Assembly: GCF_902712855.1 (NCBI RefSeq)
Contig: NZ_LR743507.1
Coordinates: 2,590,001 to 2,654,000 of the forward strand
Direction of reading: 5' to 3'
Source: Variovorax paradoxus
Lineage (GTDB): Bacteria; Pseudomonadota; Gammaproteobacteria; Burkholderiales; Burkholderiaceae_C
DNA length: 64,000 bases
Shown: piece after piece, positions 52,855-61,383 of the stretch
Layout: each line of letters begins with the position of its first letter
Position numbering within the stretch: position 1 is the stretch's first letter
Translations under genes and position numbers: made by a program
Notes under the pieces: model-generated
What the model saw: the letters and a program-made list of their open reading frames with translations, nothing else
What the model was told of the DNA's origin: nothing
The model's database searches: none

Positions 52855-53862
52855 ATGAGCGCGCCTTCTTCTTCGGTCGATTTCCAGTCGGCCCTGCTGC
52901 GCAAGGCCCGCTGGCGGCCGCTGGAGTTCGTGGTCTGGGCGGTGGCCTTCGCGCTGCCGCTGGCCATGCCCTCGCACTCGCTGTTGGTCAACGAGATCGC
53001 GATCGTCGCGCTGTTCGCGATGTCGCTCGACCTGATCCTGGGCTACACCGGCATCGTGTCGCTGGGCCATGCGGCCTTCTTCGGCTTCGGTGCCTACGCC
53101 GCGGCGCTGTTCGCCAAGCTGGTCATGCCCGACCCGACCGTGGGGCTGGTGTTCGCGACGGTGCTGTCGGCCGTGTTGGGGCTGGTGGCGAGCGTGACCA
53201 TCCTGCGCGGCAGCGACCTCACGCGGCTGATGGTCACGCTGGGCACGGCGCTGCTGCTGCTCGAACTGGCGAACAAGCTCGACTGGCTGACCGGCGGCGC
53301 CGATGGCCTGCAGGGCGTGGTGATGGGGCCGGTGCTCGGCCTGTTCGAATTCGACCTGTACGGCCGCACCGCGGCCTGGTATTCGCTGGCCGTCATGCTG
53401 GTGCTGTTCCTGCTGATGCGCCGGCTGGTGCATTCGCCGTTCGGCGCCACGCTGAAGGCCATCCGCGACAACCGGCTGCGCGCCATGGCCATCGGCATTC
53501 CGGTGGTGGGGCGCCTTGCCACGGTCTACACCATCGCGGCCGGCGTGGCCGGTGCCGCGGGCGCGCTGCTGGCGCAGACCACCGGCTTCGCCTCGCTCGA
53601 CGTGCTGGCCTTCGACCGTTCGGCCGACGTGCTGCTGATGCTGGTCATCGGCGGCGTGGGCTGGCTCTATGGCGGGGTGGCGGGCGCGATCGTGTTCAAG
53701 CTGCTGCAGACCTGGCTGTCGGCCGTGACGCCGCAGTACTGGATGTTCTGGATCGGCCTGATCCTGGTGCTGCTGGTGCTGGTGGGACGCGACCGGCTGC
53801 TGAAACCGTGGACCTGGTTCGGCGCTGCGAAGAACAAGGGCCAGAAAGGGGGTGCGGCATGA
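52855..53862 (+). CDS. Branched-chain amino acid ABC transporter permease LivM-like
   Basis: The 335-residue permease has MSLDLILGYTGIVSLGHAAFFGFGAYAAALFAKL and the coupling loop FGATLKAIRDNRLRAMAIGIPVVGR. It starts directly at the end of livH and overlaps livG by four bases, so the operon is tightly packed. Confidence 0.95.
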   Translation: MSAPSSSVDFQSALLRKARWRPLEFVVWAVAFALPLAMPSHSLLVNEIAIVALFAMSLDLILGYTGIVSLGHAAFFGFGAYAAALFAKLVMPDPTVGLVFATVLSAVLGLVASVTILRGSDLTRLMVTLGTALLLLELANKLDWLTGGADGLQGVVMGPVLGLFEFDLYGRTAAWYSLAVMLVLFLLMRRLVHSPFGATLKAIRDNRLRAMAIGIPVVGRLATVYTIAAGVAGAAGALLAQTTGFASLDVLAFDRSADVLLMLVIGGVGWLYGGVAGAIVFKLLQTWLSAVTPQYWMFWIGLILVLLVLVGRDRLLKPWTWFGAAKNKGQKGGAA

Positions 53863-54620
53863 CCGACACCGTGCTGTCGACCCACGGCCTCGTGATGCGC
53901 TTCGGCGGCATCACCGCCACCAACAACGTGACGATGGAGCTCAAGCGCGGCGCACGCCATGCACTGATCGGCCCCAACGGCGCGGGCAAGACCACGCTCA
54001 TCAACCAGCTCACGGGCGTGCTCACGCCCACCGAAGGCCGCATCACGCTGCTGGGCGAGGACATCACCACGCTGGCGCCGCACAAGCGCGTGGCGCGCGG
54101 GCTGGTGCGCACCTTCCAGATCAACCAGCTGTTCGATTCGATGACGCCACTGGAAACGCTGGCGCTCGTCGTCTCGCAGCACCAGGGCATCGGCGCGCAG
54201 TGGTGGAGGCCGCTCGGTTCGAGCAAGGCGATTGCCGAGCGCTCGGCGCAGCTGCTGGAGCAGTTCCACCTGGGCGACGTGGCGCAACAGCAGGTGAAGC
54301 ACCTGGCCTACGGCAAGCGCCGGCTGCTGGAGATCGCGATCGCGCTGGCCTGCGAGCCGCGCGTGCTGCTGCTCGACGAGCCGGTGGCGGGCGTGCCCGC
54401 CGGCGAGCGCGAGGAGCTGCTGCAGACCGTGGCCGCGCTGCCGGCCGATGTGTCGGTGCTGCTCATCGAGCACGACATGGACCTGGTGTTCAGCTTTGCC
54501 GACCGCATGACGGTGCTGGTCAACGGCACGCTGCTGACCGAGGGCGACCCCGAAACCATCGCCAACGATCCGAAAGTGAAAGAGGTCTATCTGGGCCATG
54601 GAGAAGCTGCCCATGTCTGA
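53859..54620 (+). CDS. ABC transporter ATPase LivG-like
   Basis: The protein has 253 residues. Walker A is GPNGAGKTT, Walker B is VLLLDEPVAGV and the switch His is in LLIEHDMDLVF. The signature is an atypical LAYGKRRLLEIAIAL in place of LSGGQ, as seen in LivG proteins. It overlaps livM by ATGA and livF by eight bases. Confidence 0.94.
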   Translation: MTDTVLSTHGLVMRFGGITATNNVTMELKRGARHALIGPNGAGKTTLINQLTGVLTPTEGRITLLGEDITTLAPHKRVARGLVRTFQINQLFDSMTPLETLALVVSQHQGIGAQWWRPLGSSKAIAERSAQLLEQFHLGDVAQQQVKHLAYGKRRLLEIAIALACEPRVLLLDEPVAGVPAGEREELLQTVAALPADVSVLLIEHDMDLVFSFADRMTVLVNGTLLTEGDPETIANDPKVKEVYLGHGEAAHV

Positions 54621-55317
54621 GCTGCTGCGCATAGAGAACCTGAGTGCCGGCTACGGCGAGGCCGTGGTACTGCACGACGTGGCTTTCGCGCTTGGCGAAG
54701 GACAGACGCTGGCGCTGCTGGGCCGCAACGGCACCGGCAAGACCACGCTGATCAACACGCTGGCGGGCGCGACGCGCCAGCACGGCGGCAGCATCGCGCT
54801 CGGTGGGCAGGCGCTGCACAAGCTGGCGCCGCACCAGCGCGCGGCGGCCGGCATCGGCTGGGTGCCGCAGGAGCGCAACATCTTCAAGTCGCTCACCGTG
54901 CACGAGAACCTGACGGCCGTGGAGCGCGCAGGAAAGTGGAACGCGCAGCGCGTCTACGAGATGTTCCCGCGCCTGGCCGAGCGCAAGACCAACCTCGGCA
55001 CGCAGCTCTCGGGTGGTGAGCAGCAGATGCTGGCCGTGGGCCGCGCGCTGGTGCTCAACCCCAGGCTGCTGTTGCTCGACGAGCCGCTCGAGGGGCTCGC
55101 ACCCATCATCGTGGAAGAGCTGCTGCGCGCCATCCGCCGCATCACGCAGGACGAGGGCCTGGCCGCGATCATCGTGGAGCAGCATCCGCAGGCGATCCTC
55201 GCGATTTCCGACGAAGCCGTGGTGCTCGACCACGGCACCATCGTGCACACCGCCAAGGCCGCGACCCTGCGCACGCAGCCGGAGGTGCTCGACCGGCTGC
55301 TGGGCGTCGCGCGCTAG
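54613..55317 (+). CDS. ABC transporter ATPase LivF-like
   Basis: The 234-residue protein has Walker A GRNGTGKTT, signature LSGGEQQMLAVGRALVLNP, Walker B LLLLDEPLEGLAP and AAIIVEQHPQA. The MSELLRIEN start at 54613 is preferred; MEKLPMSE at 54598 is possible. It closes the liv operon, and its stop overlaps the end of the convergent dsbA-like gene by three bases. No terminator separates them. Confidence 0.94.
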   Translation: MSELLRIENLSAGYGEAVVLHDVAFALGEGQTLALLGRNGTGKTTLINTLAGATRQHGGSIALGGQALHKLAPHQRAAAGIGWVPQERNIFKSLTVHENLTAVERAGKWNAQRVYEMFPRLAERKTNLGTQLSGGEQQMLAVGRALVLNPRLLLLDEPLEGLAPIIVEELLRAIRRITQDEGLAAIIVEQHPQAILAISDEAVVLDHGTIVHTAKAATLRTQPEVLDRLLGVAR

Positions 55318-56000
55318 ATCAGTTCGGCCAGGCGCGCCTTCCAGTCGTCGGCGCGGCCCAGCCACGGGCCGGCATCGAGGCGGCTGGCGCGGCCGTCGGA
55401 CTGCGCCAGCACGAAGGTCGGGAAGCCCTGGCCGCCTGCGCGTTGCAGGAACTGGCGGCTCGCGGCGATGTGCTGCGCCGTCGCCGCACCGCCGAGGCTC
55501 GCATAGGCGGTGCCGAAGGCGCCTGCGTCGAAGCCGAGTTCGGCGGCCAGCGCCGTCAGCACTTGTGCGTCGGCGATCCGCCGGCCTTCGACATAGTGCG
55601 CGCGCTGCAGCCGGTGGATCATGTCCAGTCCGCCGCCCGCGCGCAGCGCTTCCGCCGCGAGGATGGCGGTGATCGGCGGCTCGGAATCCATCACCGCGCC
55701 GGTGTCGCGCAGCAATCCCTCGAAGTAGCCTTCGCCGAAAGGCTGGCCGGTCATCTCGGCGATGCGGCGATCGTGCGGCAGCACGTACTCGCGCCACTGC
55801 GGCGTGATCGGACGGCGGTTGGCGCCGGTCATCATCCCGCCGCCATGAAAGGCCACGCGCAGGCCGGGCACGTTGCGCGCCGCGTCCACCAGCGGCGCGG
55901 CGGCGTAGCACCAGCCGCACAGCGGGTCGAAGATGTAGTGCAGCGTGGCGCCACGGCTTTCGCCCTGGCCCTGCGCCTCGGTCTCGTTCATTGCGGCCAT
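55314..56000 (-). CDS. DsbA-family thioredoxin-fold protein (cytosolic)
   Basis: The 228-residue protein has a CGWC redox motif in FDPLCGWCYAAAPLVDAA and the cis-Pro loop in GGQGFPTFVLAQSDGRASRLD. Its helical insert is of DsbA type. There is no signal peptide, so it is not the periplasmic oxidase but a DsbA-like protein resembling FrnE or PF01323 members. It overlaps the upstream MBL-fold gene by 13 bp, which indicates co-translation. The start at 56000 follows GGGAG with seven bases spacing. Confidence 0.9.
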   Translation of the reverse strand: MAAMNETEAQGQGESRGATLHYIFDPLCGWCYAAAPLVDAARNVPGLRVAFHGGGMMTGANRRPITPQWREYVLPHDRRIAEMTGQPFGEGYFEGLLRDTGAVMDSEPPITAILAAEALRAGGGLDMIHRLQRAHYVEGRRIADAQVLTALAAELGFDAGAFGTAYASLGGAATAQHIAASRQFLQRAGGQGFPTFVLAQSDGRASRLDAGPWLGRADDWKARLAELI

Positions 56001-56896
56001 TTCATTTCTCCCTTGACGACCTTCGCGCCGAGTTCCAGCGACGAGACGTCCTCCAGTTTCGGATAGCGCCTCTTCATCGCGGCGATGAGTTCGCCCGAGT
56101 CCCTGGTCTTCGCCGCCTCGATTTCGAAGGCCTGCAGGTAGCCGCGCGTGAACTTCACCGACGCCAGCGTGTACGGTGAAGCGCCGTTGGCGTTCGGCAG
56201 GTAATGGCCGGGCACCACGGTCTTCGGATGCAGCGCGGCAATGCTGTCCAGCGCCTTGATCCAGTCGCGGCGCGACTGCGGGGTTTGGGTATCGGCCACC
56301 CACACATGGATGTTGGCGGACACCGGAATGCCGCCGACCACGGCCTTCAGCGAGGAAATCCACGCGAAGCTGCGCTCGGGCGTGGGGCCGTCGAGGCCCA
56401 CGATCTGGATCTTGCGGCCTTCGAGCTCGATGCTGTCGCCGGCCAGCGGCTGCGGCACGACCAGCTCCCTGGGTGCCTTGTCCTTCAGGACCGGGCCCCA
56501 GTGCGCGAGCTTGCCGTCCTTCGAGGCCCGGATGGCGGCCACGGTCTGCGGCGTGGCGACGATCTTCGCGTCGGGAAAGGCGGCCTGGATCACGTCGAGG
56601 CCGAAGTAGTAGTCGGGGTCGCTGTGGCTGATGTAGACCGTGGTGAGCTTCCGGCCCGTGGCCTTGATCTTCTGCACCAGCGCCTCGGCATCGTTGCGCT
56701 GGAACTGCGCGTCGATCAGCACCGCCTCGGCCCGTCCGATGACGATTTCGGAGGAAACCGGGAACATCGACTTCGCGCCCGGGTTGTACACCTCGAGCCT
56801 GAGCGGCGGTTCGGGTTGCGAGGCCAGCGCGGCGAAAGGGGCGAGGGCGAGCGCGGGAGCGAGGGCGCAAGCGCAGAGGAGGGCTCTTCGGAACAA
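55988..56896 (-). CDS. Exported MBL-fold hydrolase-like protein with altered metal site
   Basis: The protein is 302 residues, starting at a TTG with an AAGGA site six bases upstream; this yields a good signal peptide (FRRALLCACALAPALALAPFAALA). The MBL fold is visible: IVIGRAEAVLIDAQF, TVYISHSDPDYYFGLDVIQAAFPDAKIVA and TVVPGHYLPN. The usual HxHxDH metal motif reads HSDPDY, so two His ligands are replaced. It is either a metal-poor enzyme, a one-metal enzyme or a binding protein. It is coupled to the DsbA-like gene downstream. Confidence 0.82.
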   Translation of the reverse strand: MFRRALLCACALAPALALAPFAALASQPEPPLRLEVYNPGAKSMFPVSSEIVIGRAEAVLIDAQFQRNDAEALVQKIKATGRKLTTVYISHSDPDYYFGLDVIQAAFPDAKIVATPQTVAAIRASKDGKLAHWGPVLKDKAPRELVVPQPLAGDSIELEGRKIQIVGLDGPTPERSFAWISSLKAVVGGIPVSANIHVWVADTQTPQSRRDWIKALDSIAALHPKTVVPGHYLPNANGASPYTLASVKFTRGYLQAFEIEAAKTRDSGELIAAMKRRYPKLEDVSSLELGAKVVKGEMKWPQ

Positions 56897-57018
56897 GTCG
56901 ATTCCTTCGGGGGTGACAGCACGATCCGGTCGACTGTAGGTTGTGCAAATCGAAGCAGAAACCCGATCCTTCGCAATGAACAGTTGCGCATTCCGTTCGA
57001 ATGCGGCGGGTGTCTTTC

Positions 57019-57921
57019 TCAGTCGGTGGCGCACCGCTCGAGGTGCGCCACCAGCAGCTGCGCCGATGGCGAGAGCGACGCGCCGCCGCGAAAGCAGATC
57101 GCAAAGCGGCGCCGTGCCCATGCATCGGTCAGCGGCATGAGCCGCAATCCGTACGCATCGGTGAAAGGCCGTGCCACTTCGGCCGGCACCACGCTGATGG
57201 CCAGCCCCGCCCGCACCACGCGCAGCGCGGCGTCGAAGTTGGACACCAGCACGCGGTGCACCAGCGGCTTGCCCGCCACGACGGCCTCGCGCGCAAGCAT
57301 GAGCTGCACCGCACTGAGCGCCGGCATGCCGACGAACTCGTGGTCGAGCGCCTGCTCGAAGCGCACGCTATCGTGCTGCGCCACCGGGTGCGAAGGGTGC
57401 GCGACGATGGCGAGGTGGTCCGAGCGGTAGCTGCGGCGCTCCAGGCCATCGAGCTCGGCGGCGTCCCAGCACAGGCCGATGGACGCCACGCCTTCGCGGA
57501 TGCCGCGCACGATCTCGGGGCTCACGCGCTCTTCCATGTCGACGCGGATGTTGCGGTGGGCCGGGTCCTGCAGGAAGCCGGCCACGTCCTCCGCCAGCGA
57601 TTCGGCCATGACGGACGCCGAGGCCAGGATGCGCACGTGCCCGCGCGCGCCGCCTGCGTAGGCCGCCATGTCGCGCTCGATGCGGTGCGCGCTGCCCAGC
57701 ATGGCGCGGGCGTGTTCGAGCAGGGTTTCGCCGGCGGGCGTCGGCACCACGCCGCGGCGCTTGCGCAGCAGAAGCGGCGTGCCGACCGTGTCTTCGAGCT
57801 GCGCCAGCCGCTTGCTGATGGCCGAGCCGACGAGGCTGGCCTGCTCGCCGGCGCGCGCGATGCTGCGGGTTTCGCAGACGGAGACGAAAAGGCGCAGGGT
57901 GGTCAGGTCGAGGTCGCGCAT
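57019..57921 (-). CDS. LysR-family regulator of the HMGL/CoA-transferase cluster
   Basis: The 300-residue protein has the LysR HTH (LDLTTLRLFVSVCETRSIARAGEQASLVGSAISKRLAQLEDTVGTPLLLRKRRGVVPTPAGETLL) and an effector domain (RGIREGVASIGLCWDAAEL, AALRVVRAGLAISVVPAEVARPF). It is divergent from the HMGL gene, with inverted repeats in the 110-bp gap. By analogy with LysR divergons it probably activates that cluster. The effector is unknown. Confidence 0.94.
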   Translation of the reverse strand: MRDLDLTTLRLFVSVCETRSIARAGEQASLVGSAISKRLAQLEDTVGTPLLLRKRRGVVPTPAGETLLEHARAMLGSAHRIERDMAAYAGGARGHVRILASASVMAESLAEDVAGFLQDPAHRNIRVDMEERVSPEIVRGIREGVASIGLCWDAAELDGLERRSYRSDHLAIVAHPSHPVAQHDSVRFEQALDHEFVGMPALSAVQLMLAREAVVAGKPLVHRVLVSNFDAALRVVRAGLAISVVPAEVARPFTDAYGLRLMPLTDAWARRRFAICFRGGASLSPSAQLLVAHLERCATD

Positions 57922-57936
57922 GGTGTGTTTTTGATG

Positions 57937-57949
57937 TTCCGCTTTGGAA
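57937..57949. promoter_or_regulatory. Inverted repeat in the LysR/HMGL intergenic gap
   Basis: TTCC-GCTTT-GGAA lies 15 bp upstream of the LysR start. A second, looser GGAA-N9-TTCC pair lies near 57985-58002. LysR-type regulators bind imperfect dyads of this sort between divergent genes; the assignment is tentative. Confidence 0.4.
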
Positions 57950-58031
57950 TCGAATGGCTTCCAAAATATACCTTCTGGATCAATTCGGAACTTCTAAGAT
58001 TCCGCCGTACCCCCTCGACGGAGACAAAGTC

Positions 58032-58991
58032 TTGATTCACGCCTTCCTGCCGCCACGTGCGGTCGTCCGAGAAGTGGGCCTGCGCGACGGCCTGCAGAGC
58101 ATCGCCCGCGTGCTGCCCACCGCCCGCAAGCTCGAATGGATCCGCGATGCGCATGCGGCCGGCCAGCGCGAGATCGAAGTGGGCTCCTTCGTGCCTGCGC
58201 ACCTTCTGCCGCAACTGGCCGACACGGCCGAGCTGCTCGCCTTCGCGAAGACGCTGCCGGGGCTCTTCGCCTCGGTGCTGGTGCCGAACCTGAAGGGCGC
58301 GGAGCGTGCCATCGCAGGCGAGGCGGACCTGATGGTCGTGCCGCTGTCGGCCAGCCACGCCCACAGCCTGGCCAACCTGCGCAAGACCCCCGACGAGGTG
58401 GTGGCCGAGGTCGGCCGCATCCGCGCGGCGCGCGACGCAGCGGGCTCGAAGACGCTCATCGACGGTGGCGTGGGCACGGCCTTCGGTTGCACGCTGCAGG
58501 GCCATGTCGATCCCGACGAGGTGCTGCGGCTGATGCAGGCGCTGCTCGACGCCGGTGCCGACCGGGTGAGCCTGGCCGACACCGTGGGCTATGCCGACCC
58601 GGCGATGGTGCGCAGCCTGTTCGAGCGCGCGCTGCGCATCGCGGGCGACCGCCTGTGGTGCGGGCACTTCCACGACACGCGCGGCATGGGGCTGGCCAAT
58701 GCCTATGCGGCGCTCGAAGTGGGCATCACCCGCTTCGACGCCTGCCTGGCCGGCATCGGCGGCTGCCCGCATGCGCCGGGCGCCAGCGGCAACGTCGACA
58801 CCGAAGACCTGGTCTTCATGCTCGAGAGCATGGGCGTGGCCACTGGCGTCGACCTGCCGAAGCTGCTGGCCCTGCGCCGGCGCGTGGCGGACTGGCTCGA
58901 CGGCGAGACGCTGCAGGGCACGGTGTGGCGCGCGGGCTTTCCGAAGACCTTTGCCGCTTCGCAAGAGGCAATGCAAGGGGTGGCGGCATGA
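58032..58991 (+). CDS. Hydroxymethylglutaryl-CoA lyase family protein
   Basis: The 319-residue TIM-barrel protein has HMGL motifs: REVGLRDGLQSI near the start, GHFHDTRGMGLANAYAALEVGITRFDACLAGIGGCPHAPGASGNVDTEDLVFML with the catalytic Cys and metal ligands. The TTG start at 58032 has a GGAG site and gives the family N-terminus MIHAFLPPRAVVREVG; an ATG at 57954 would add 26 unrelated residues over the promoter region. It overlaps the CoA-transferase gene by four bases. The lyase substrate could be HMG-CoA, citramalyl-CoA or a similar acyl-CoA. Confidence 0.9.
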   Translation: MIHAFLPPRAVVREVGLRDGLQSIARVLPTARKLEWIRDAHAAGQREIEVGSFVPAHLLPQLADTAELLAFAKTLPGLFASVLVPNLKGAERAIAGEADLMVVPLSASHAHSLANLRKTPDEVVAEVGRIRAARDAAGSKTLIDGGVGTAFGCTLQGHVDPDEVLRLMQALLDAGADRVSLADTVGYADPAMVRSLFERALRIAGDRLWCGHFHDTRGMGLANAYAALEVGITRFDACLAGIGGCPHAPGASGNVDTEDLVFMLESMGVATGVDLPKLLALRRRVADWLDGETLQGTVWRAGFPKTFAASQEAMQGVAA

Positions 58992-60208
58992 GCGCGATGA
59001 ACAGCGAAACGAACAGCCAGACGAAGCGCCTGCCGCTGGCCGGCATCCGCGTGGTCGAGTTCACGCACATGGTCATGGGTCCGACCTGCGGCATGGTGCT
59101 GGCCGACCTGGGCGCCGAGGTCATCAAGGTCGAGCCCATCGACGGCGACCGCACGCGGCACCTGCTGGGCGCGGGCGCGGGTTTCTTCCCCATGTTCAAC
59201 CGCAACAAGAAGAGCATCGCGCTCGACCTGAAGAAGCCCGAGGGCCTGGAGGCCGCGCTGCGCCTGTGCGCCACGGCCGACGTGGTGGCGCAGAACTTCA
59301 AGCCCGGCACCATGGACAAGTACGGCCTGGGGTACGCGGCGCTCGGAAAGCTCAATCCGCGCCTGGTGTACGTGAACCACACGGGCTTCCTGCCCGGCCC
59401 CTACGAGCACCGCACCGCGCTCGACGAGGTGGTGCAGATGATGGGCGGGCTGGCCTACATGACCGGGCGCCCCGGCGACCCGCTGCGTGCGGGCACCAGC
59501 GTGAACGACATCATGGGCGGCATGTTCGGTGCCATCGGCGCCATCGCCGCGCTGATGCAGCGCGGCGAAACCGGCAAGGGGCAGGAGGTGCAGTCGGCGC
59601 TGTTCGAGAACAACGTGTTCCTGGTCGGCCAGCACATGCTGCAGTACGCCATCACCGGGCAGGCGGCGGCGCCGATGCCCGAGCGCATCTCGGCCTGGGC
59701 GCTGTACGACGTGTTCACGGTGAAGGACGGGGAGCAGATCTTCCTGGCCGCGGTGAGCGACGCGCAGTGGAACACGTTCTGCGACGCGCTGGGCTTCGAC
59801 GACCTGAAGGCCGACCCCGCGCTGCGCACCAACAACGACCGCGTGCGGCTGCGGCCCACGCTGCTGGCCGGGCTGCGGCAGCGGCTGGCGGACCGGTCGG
59901 CGGCGGAGCTGTCGGCGATCTTCGAGGCCAGAGGCCTGCCGTTCGCGCCGATCACGCGACCTGAAGACCTCTACGCCGATCCGCACCTGAAGGCCACCGG
60001 CGGTCTCGCGGACATCCGCCTGCCCGACGGCGAGCGTGCCGGCGAAACCGCGCAGACCACGCTGTTCCCGATCACGCTGGGCGGCGACCGCCTCGGCGTG
60101 CGCCTGGATCCGCCGACCCTCGGCGAACACACGCGCGAACTGCTGGCCGAACTGGGCTACGGGCGCGCGCAGGTCGATGCGCTGCACGCGGATGCCGCGG
60201 TGGCCTGA
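58988..60208 (+). CDS. CaiB/BaiF-type (class III) CoA-transferase
   Basis: The 406-residue protein has the class III pattern: LAGIRVVEFTHMVMGPTCGMVLADLGAEVIKVEPIDGDRTR, RNKKSIALDLKKPEGLEAALRL, QNFKPGTMDKYGLGYAAL and the region with the catalytic Asp in GTSVNDIMGGMFGAIGAI. It moves CoA between carboxylates, probably activating the acid that the neighbouring lyase then cleaves. It is coupled by ATGA to the HMGL gene. Confidence 0.94.
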   Translation: MSAMNSETNSQTKRLPLAGIRVVEFTHMVMGPTCGMVLADLGAEVIKVEPIDGDRTRHLLGAGAGFFPMFNRNKKSIALDLKKPEGLEAALRLCATADVVAQNFKPGTMDKYGLGYAALGKLNPRLVYVNHTGFLPGPYEHRTALDEVVQMMGGLAYMTGRPGDPLRAGTSVNDIMGGMFGAIGAIAALMQRGETGKGQEVQSALFENNVFLVGQHMLQYAITGQAAAPMPERISAWALYDVFTVKDGEQIFLAAVSDAQWNTFCDALGFDDLKADPALRTNNDRVRLRPTLLAGLRQRLADRSAAELSAIFEARGLPFAPITRPEDLYADPHLKATGGLADIRLPDGERAGETAQTTLFPITLGGDRLGVRLDPPTLGEHTRELLAELGYGRAQVDALHADAAVA

Positions 60209-60249
60209 ACGGCGCTCCGGAATTTTTCAAAACAAAGAGAGACAAGACC

Positions 60250-61245
60250 ATGACGAAGACATTTCCATCGATGGGCCGGCTGAATCGCCGCGCGGTGCTC
60301 GGCCTCGGCGCGTGCGCCGCGGCGGTGGCGGCGTTTCCCGCGATCGCGCAGGGCTCGGACAAGCCGATTCGCTTCATCCTGCCGATCAGTGCGGGCTCGG
60401 GCGTCGACACCATCGTGCGCGCTGCCTCGGTGGCGCTCGGCAAGGCCTTCGGGCAGCCGGTGGTCATCGAGAACCTGCCGGGCGCCGGCGGCATCACCGG
60501 CACCGCGGCCGTGGTCAAGGCCGCGCCCGACGGGCTCACGCTGGGCATGGTGTCGAACAACCACGTCATCAATCCGGCCGTGTTCAAGAAGATGCCGTTC
60601 GATGCGATCAACGACGTCACGCCCATCAGCGTGGTGGGCGCGACGCCGCTCGTGCTGCTGGTGAACCCGAAGGTGCCCGCGAAGAACGTGAAGGAACTGG
60701 TGGCGCTGCTGCGCGCCAGGCCGGAGGGCTACAACTACGCGTCGTCGGGCAACGGCACCATCATCCACCTGGCGGGCGAGATGTTCATGGACGAGGCCGG
60801 CGTGAAGGCGCGGCACATTCCCTACAAGGGCACCGGCCCGATGGTCACTGACATGATCGCGGGGCAGGTCGAGATGGGTGTGGTCGCGCTGCCGGCCGTG
60901 CAGCCGCACATCAGGAGCGGCGCGCTGCGCGCCATCGGGCTGTGCGGCGCCGCGCGCTCGCCGGCCGCGCCCGACATGCCGACGATCGCGGAACAGGGCC
61001 TGCCGAACTATGCCGTCGAAGGGTGGTTCGCGGTGATCGGCCCGCCGAAGATGCAGGCCGCCGACATCGCGCGCGTGCACGACGCAGTGGCGGCGGCGTT
61101 CACCAGCGCCGAGGTGCGCGACGCCATGGACAAGCAGGGCAACATCGTGAAGCCCACCACGCCGGAGCAGGCCGCGAGTTACTTCCGCACCGAGGCTGCG
61201 CGCTACGCGGCGCTGGTGAAGAAGGCGAACGTGGTGCTGGAGTAA
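60250..61245 (+). CDS. Bug/TctC-family periplasmic solute-binding protein
   Basis: The 331-residue protein has a signal peptide (MTKTFPSMGRLNRRAVLGLGACAAAVAAFPAIA) with an Arg-Arg pair. Bug motifs are IRFILPISAGSGVDTIVRAASVALGKAFGQPVVIENLPGAGGITGTAAVVKAAPDGLTLG and HIPYKGTGPMVTDMIAGQVEMGVVAL. It follows the lyase and transferase genes and likely captures their acid substrate. No TctAB genes are nearby. It is the fifth Bug gene in the window. Confidence 0.92.
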   Translation: MTKTFPSMGRLNRRAVLGLGACAAAVAAFPAIAQGSDKPIRFILPISAGSGVDTIVRAASVALGKAFGQPVVIENLPGAGGITGTAAVVKAAPDGLTLGMVSNNHVINPAVFKKMPFDAINDVTPISVVGATPLVLLVNPKVPAKNVKELVALLRARPEGYNYASSGNGTIIHLAGEMFMDEAGVKARHIPYKGTGPMVTDMIAGQVEMGVVALPAVQPHIRSGALRAIGLCGAARSPAAPDMPTIAEQGLPNYAVEGWFAVIGPPKMQAADIARVHDAVAAAFTSAEVRDAMDKQGNIVKPTTPEQAASYFRTEAARYAALVKKANVVLE

Positions 61246-61249
61246 AGAA

Positions 61250-61375
61250 GGCCCGGCGCTTGCTCTTTCCTTCCCGGGGAACGATCGGGGTGGGGGCAAG
61301 CGGCCTTCGACGAGGCGCTGCGCTGCCGTTGACACCGTCGTGTCCCGACCCTCTCCGGGAGGGAGGAGGAATTCG
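61250..61375 (+). repeat. Second-type palindromic intergenic element
   Basis: It follows the Bug stop and shares TGGGGGCAAGCGGC with the element at 21053-21175. Short complementary stretches (CTTCCC/GGGGAA, TCTCCGGGAGGGAGGA) allow local hairpins. It fills the convergent gap to the HPP gene. Confidence 0.5.
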
Positions 61376-61383
61376 ATCCAGGC

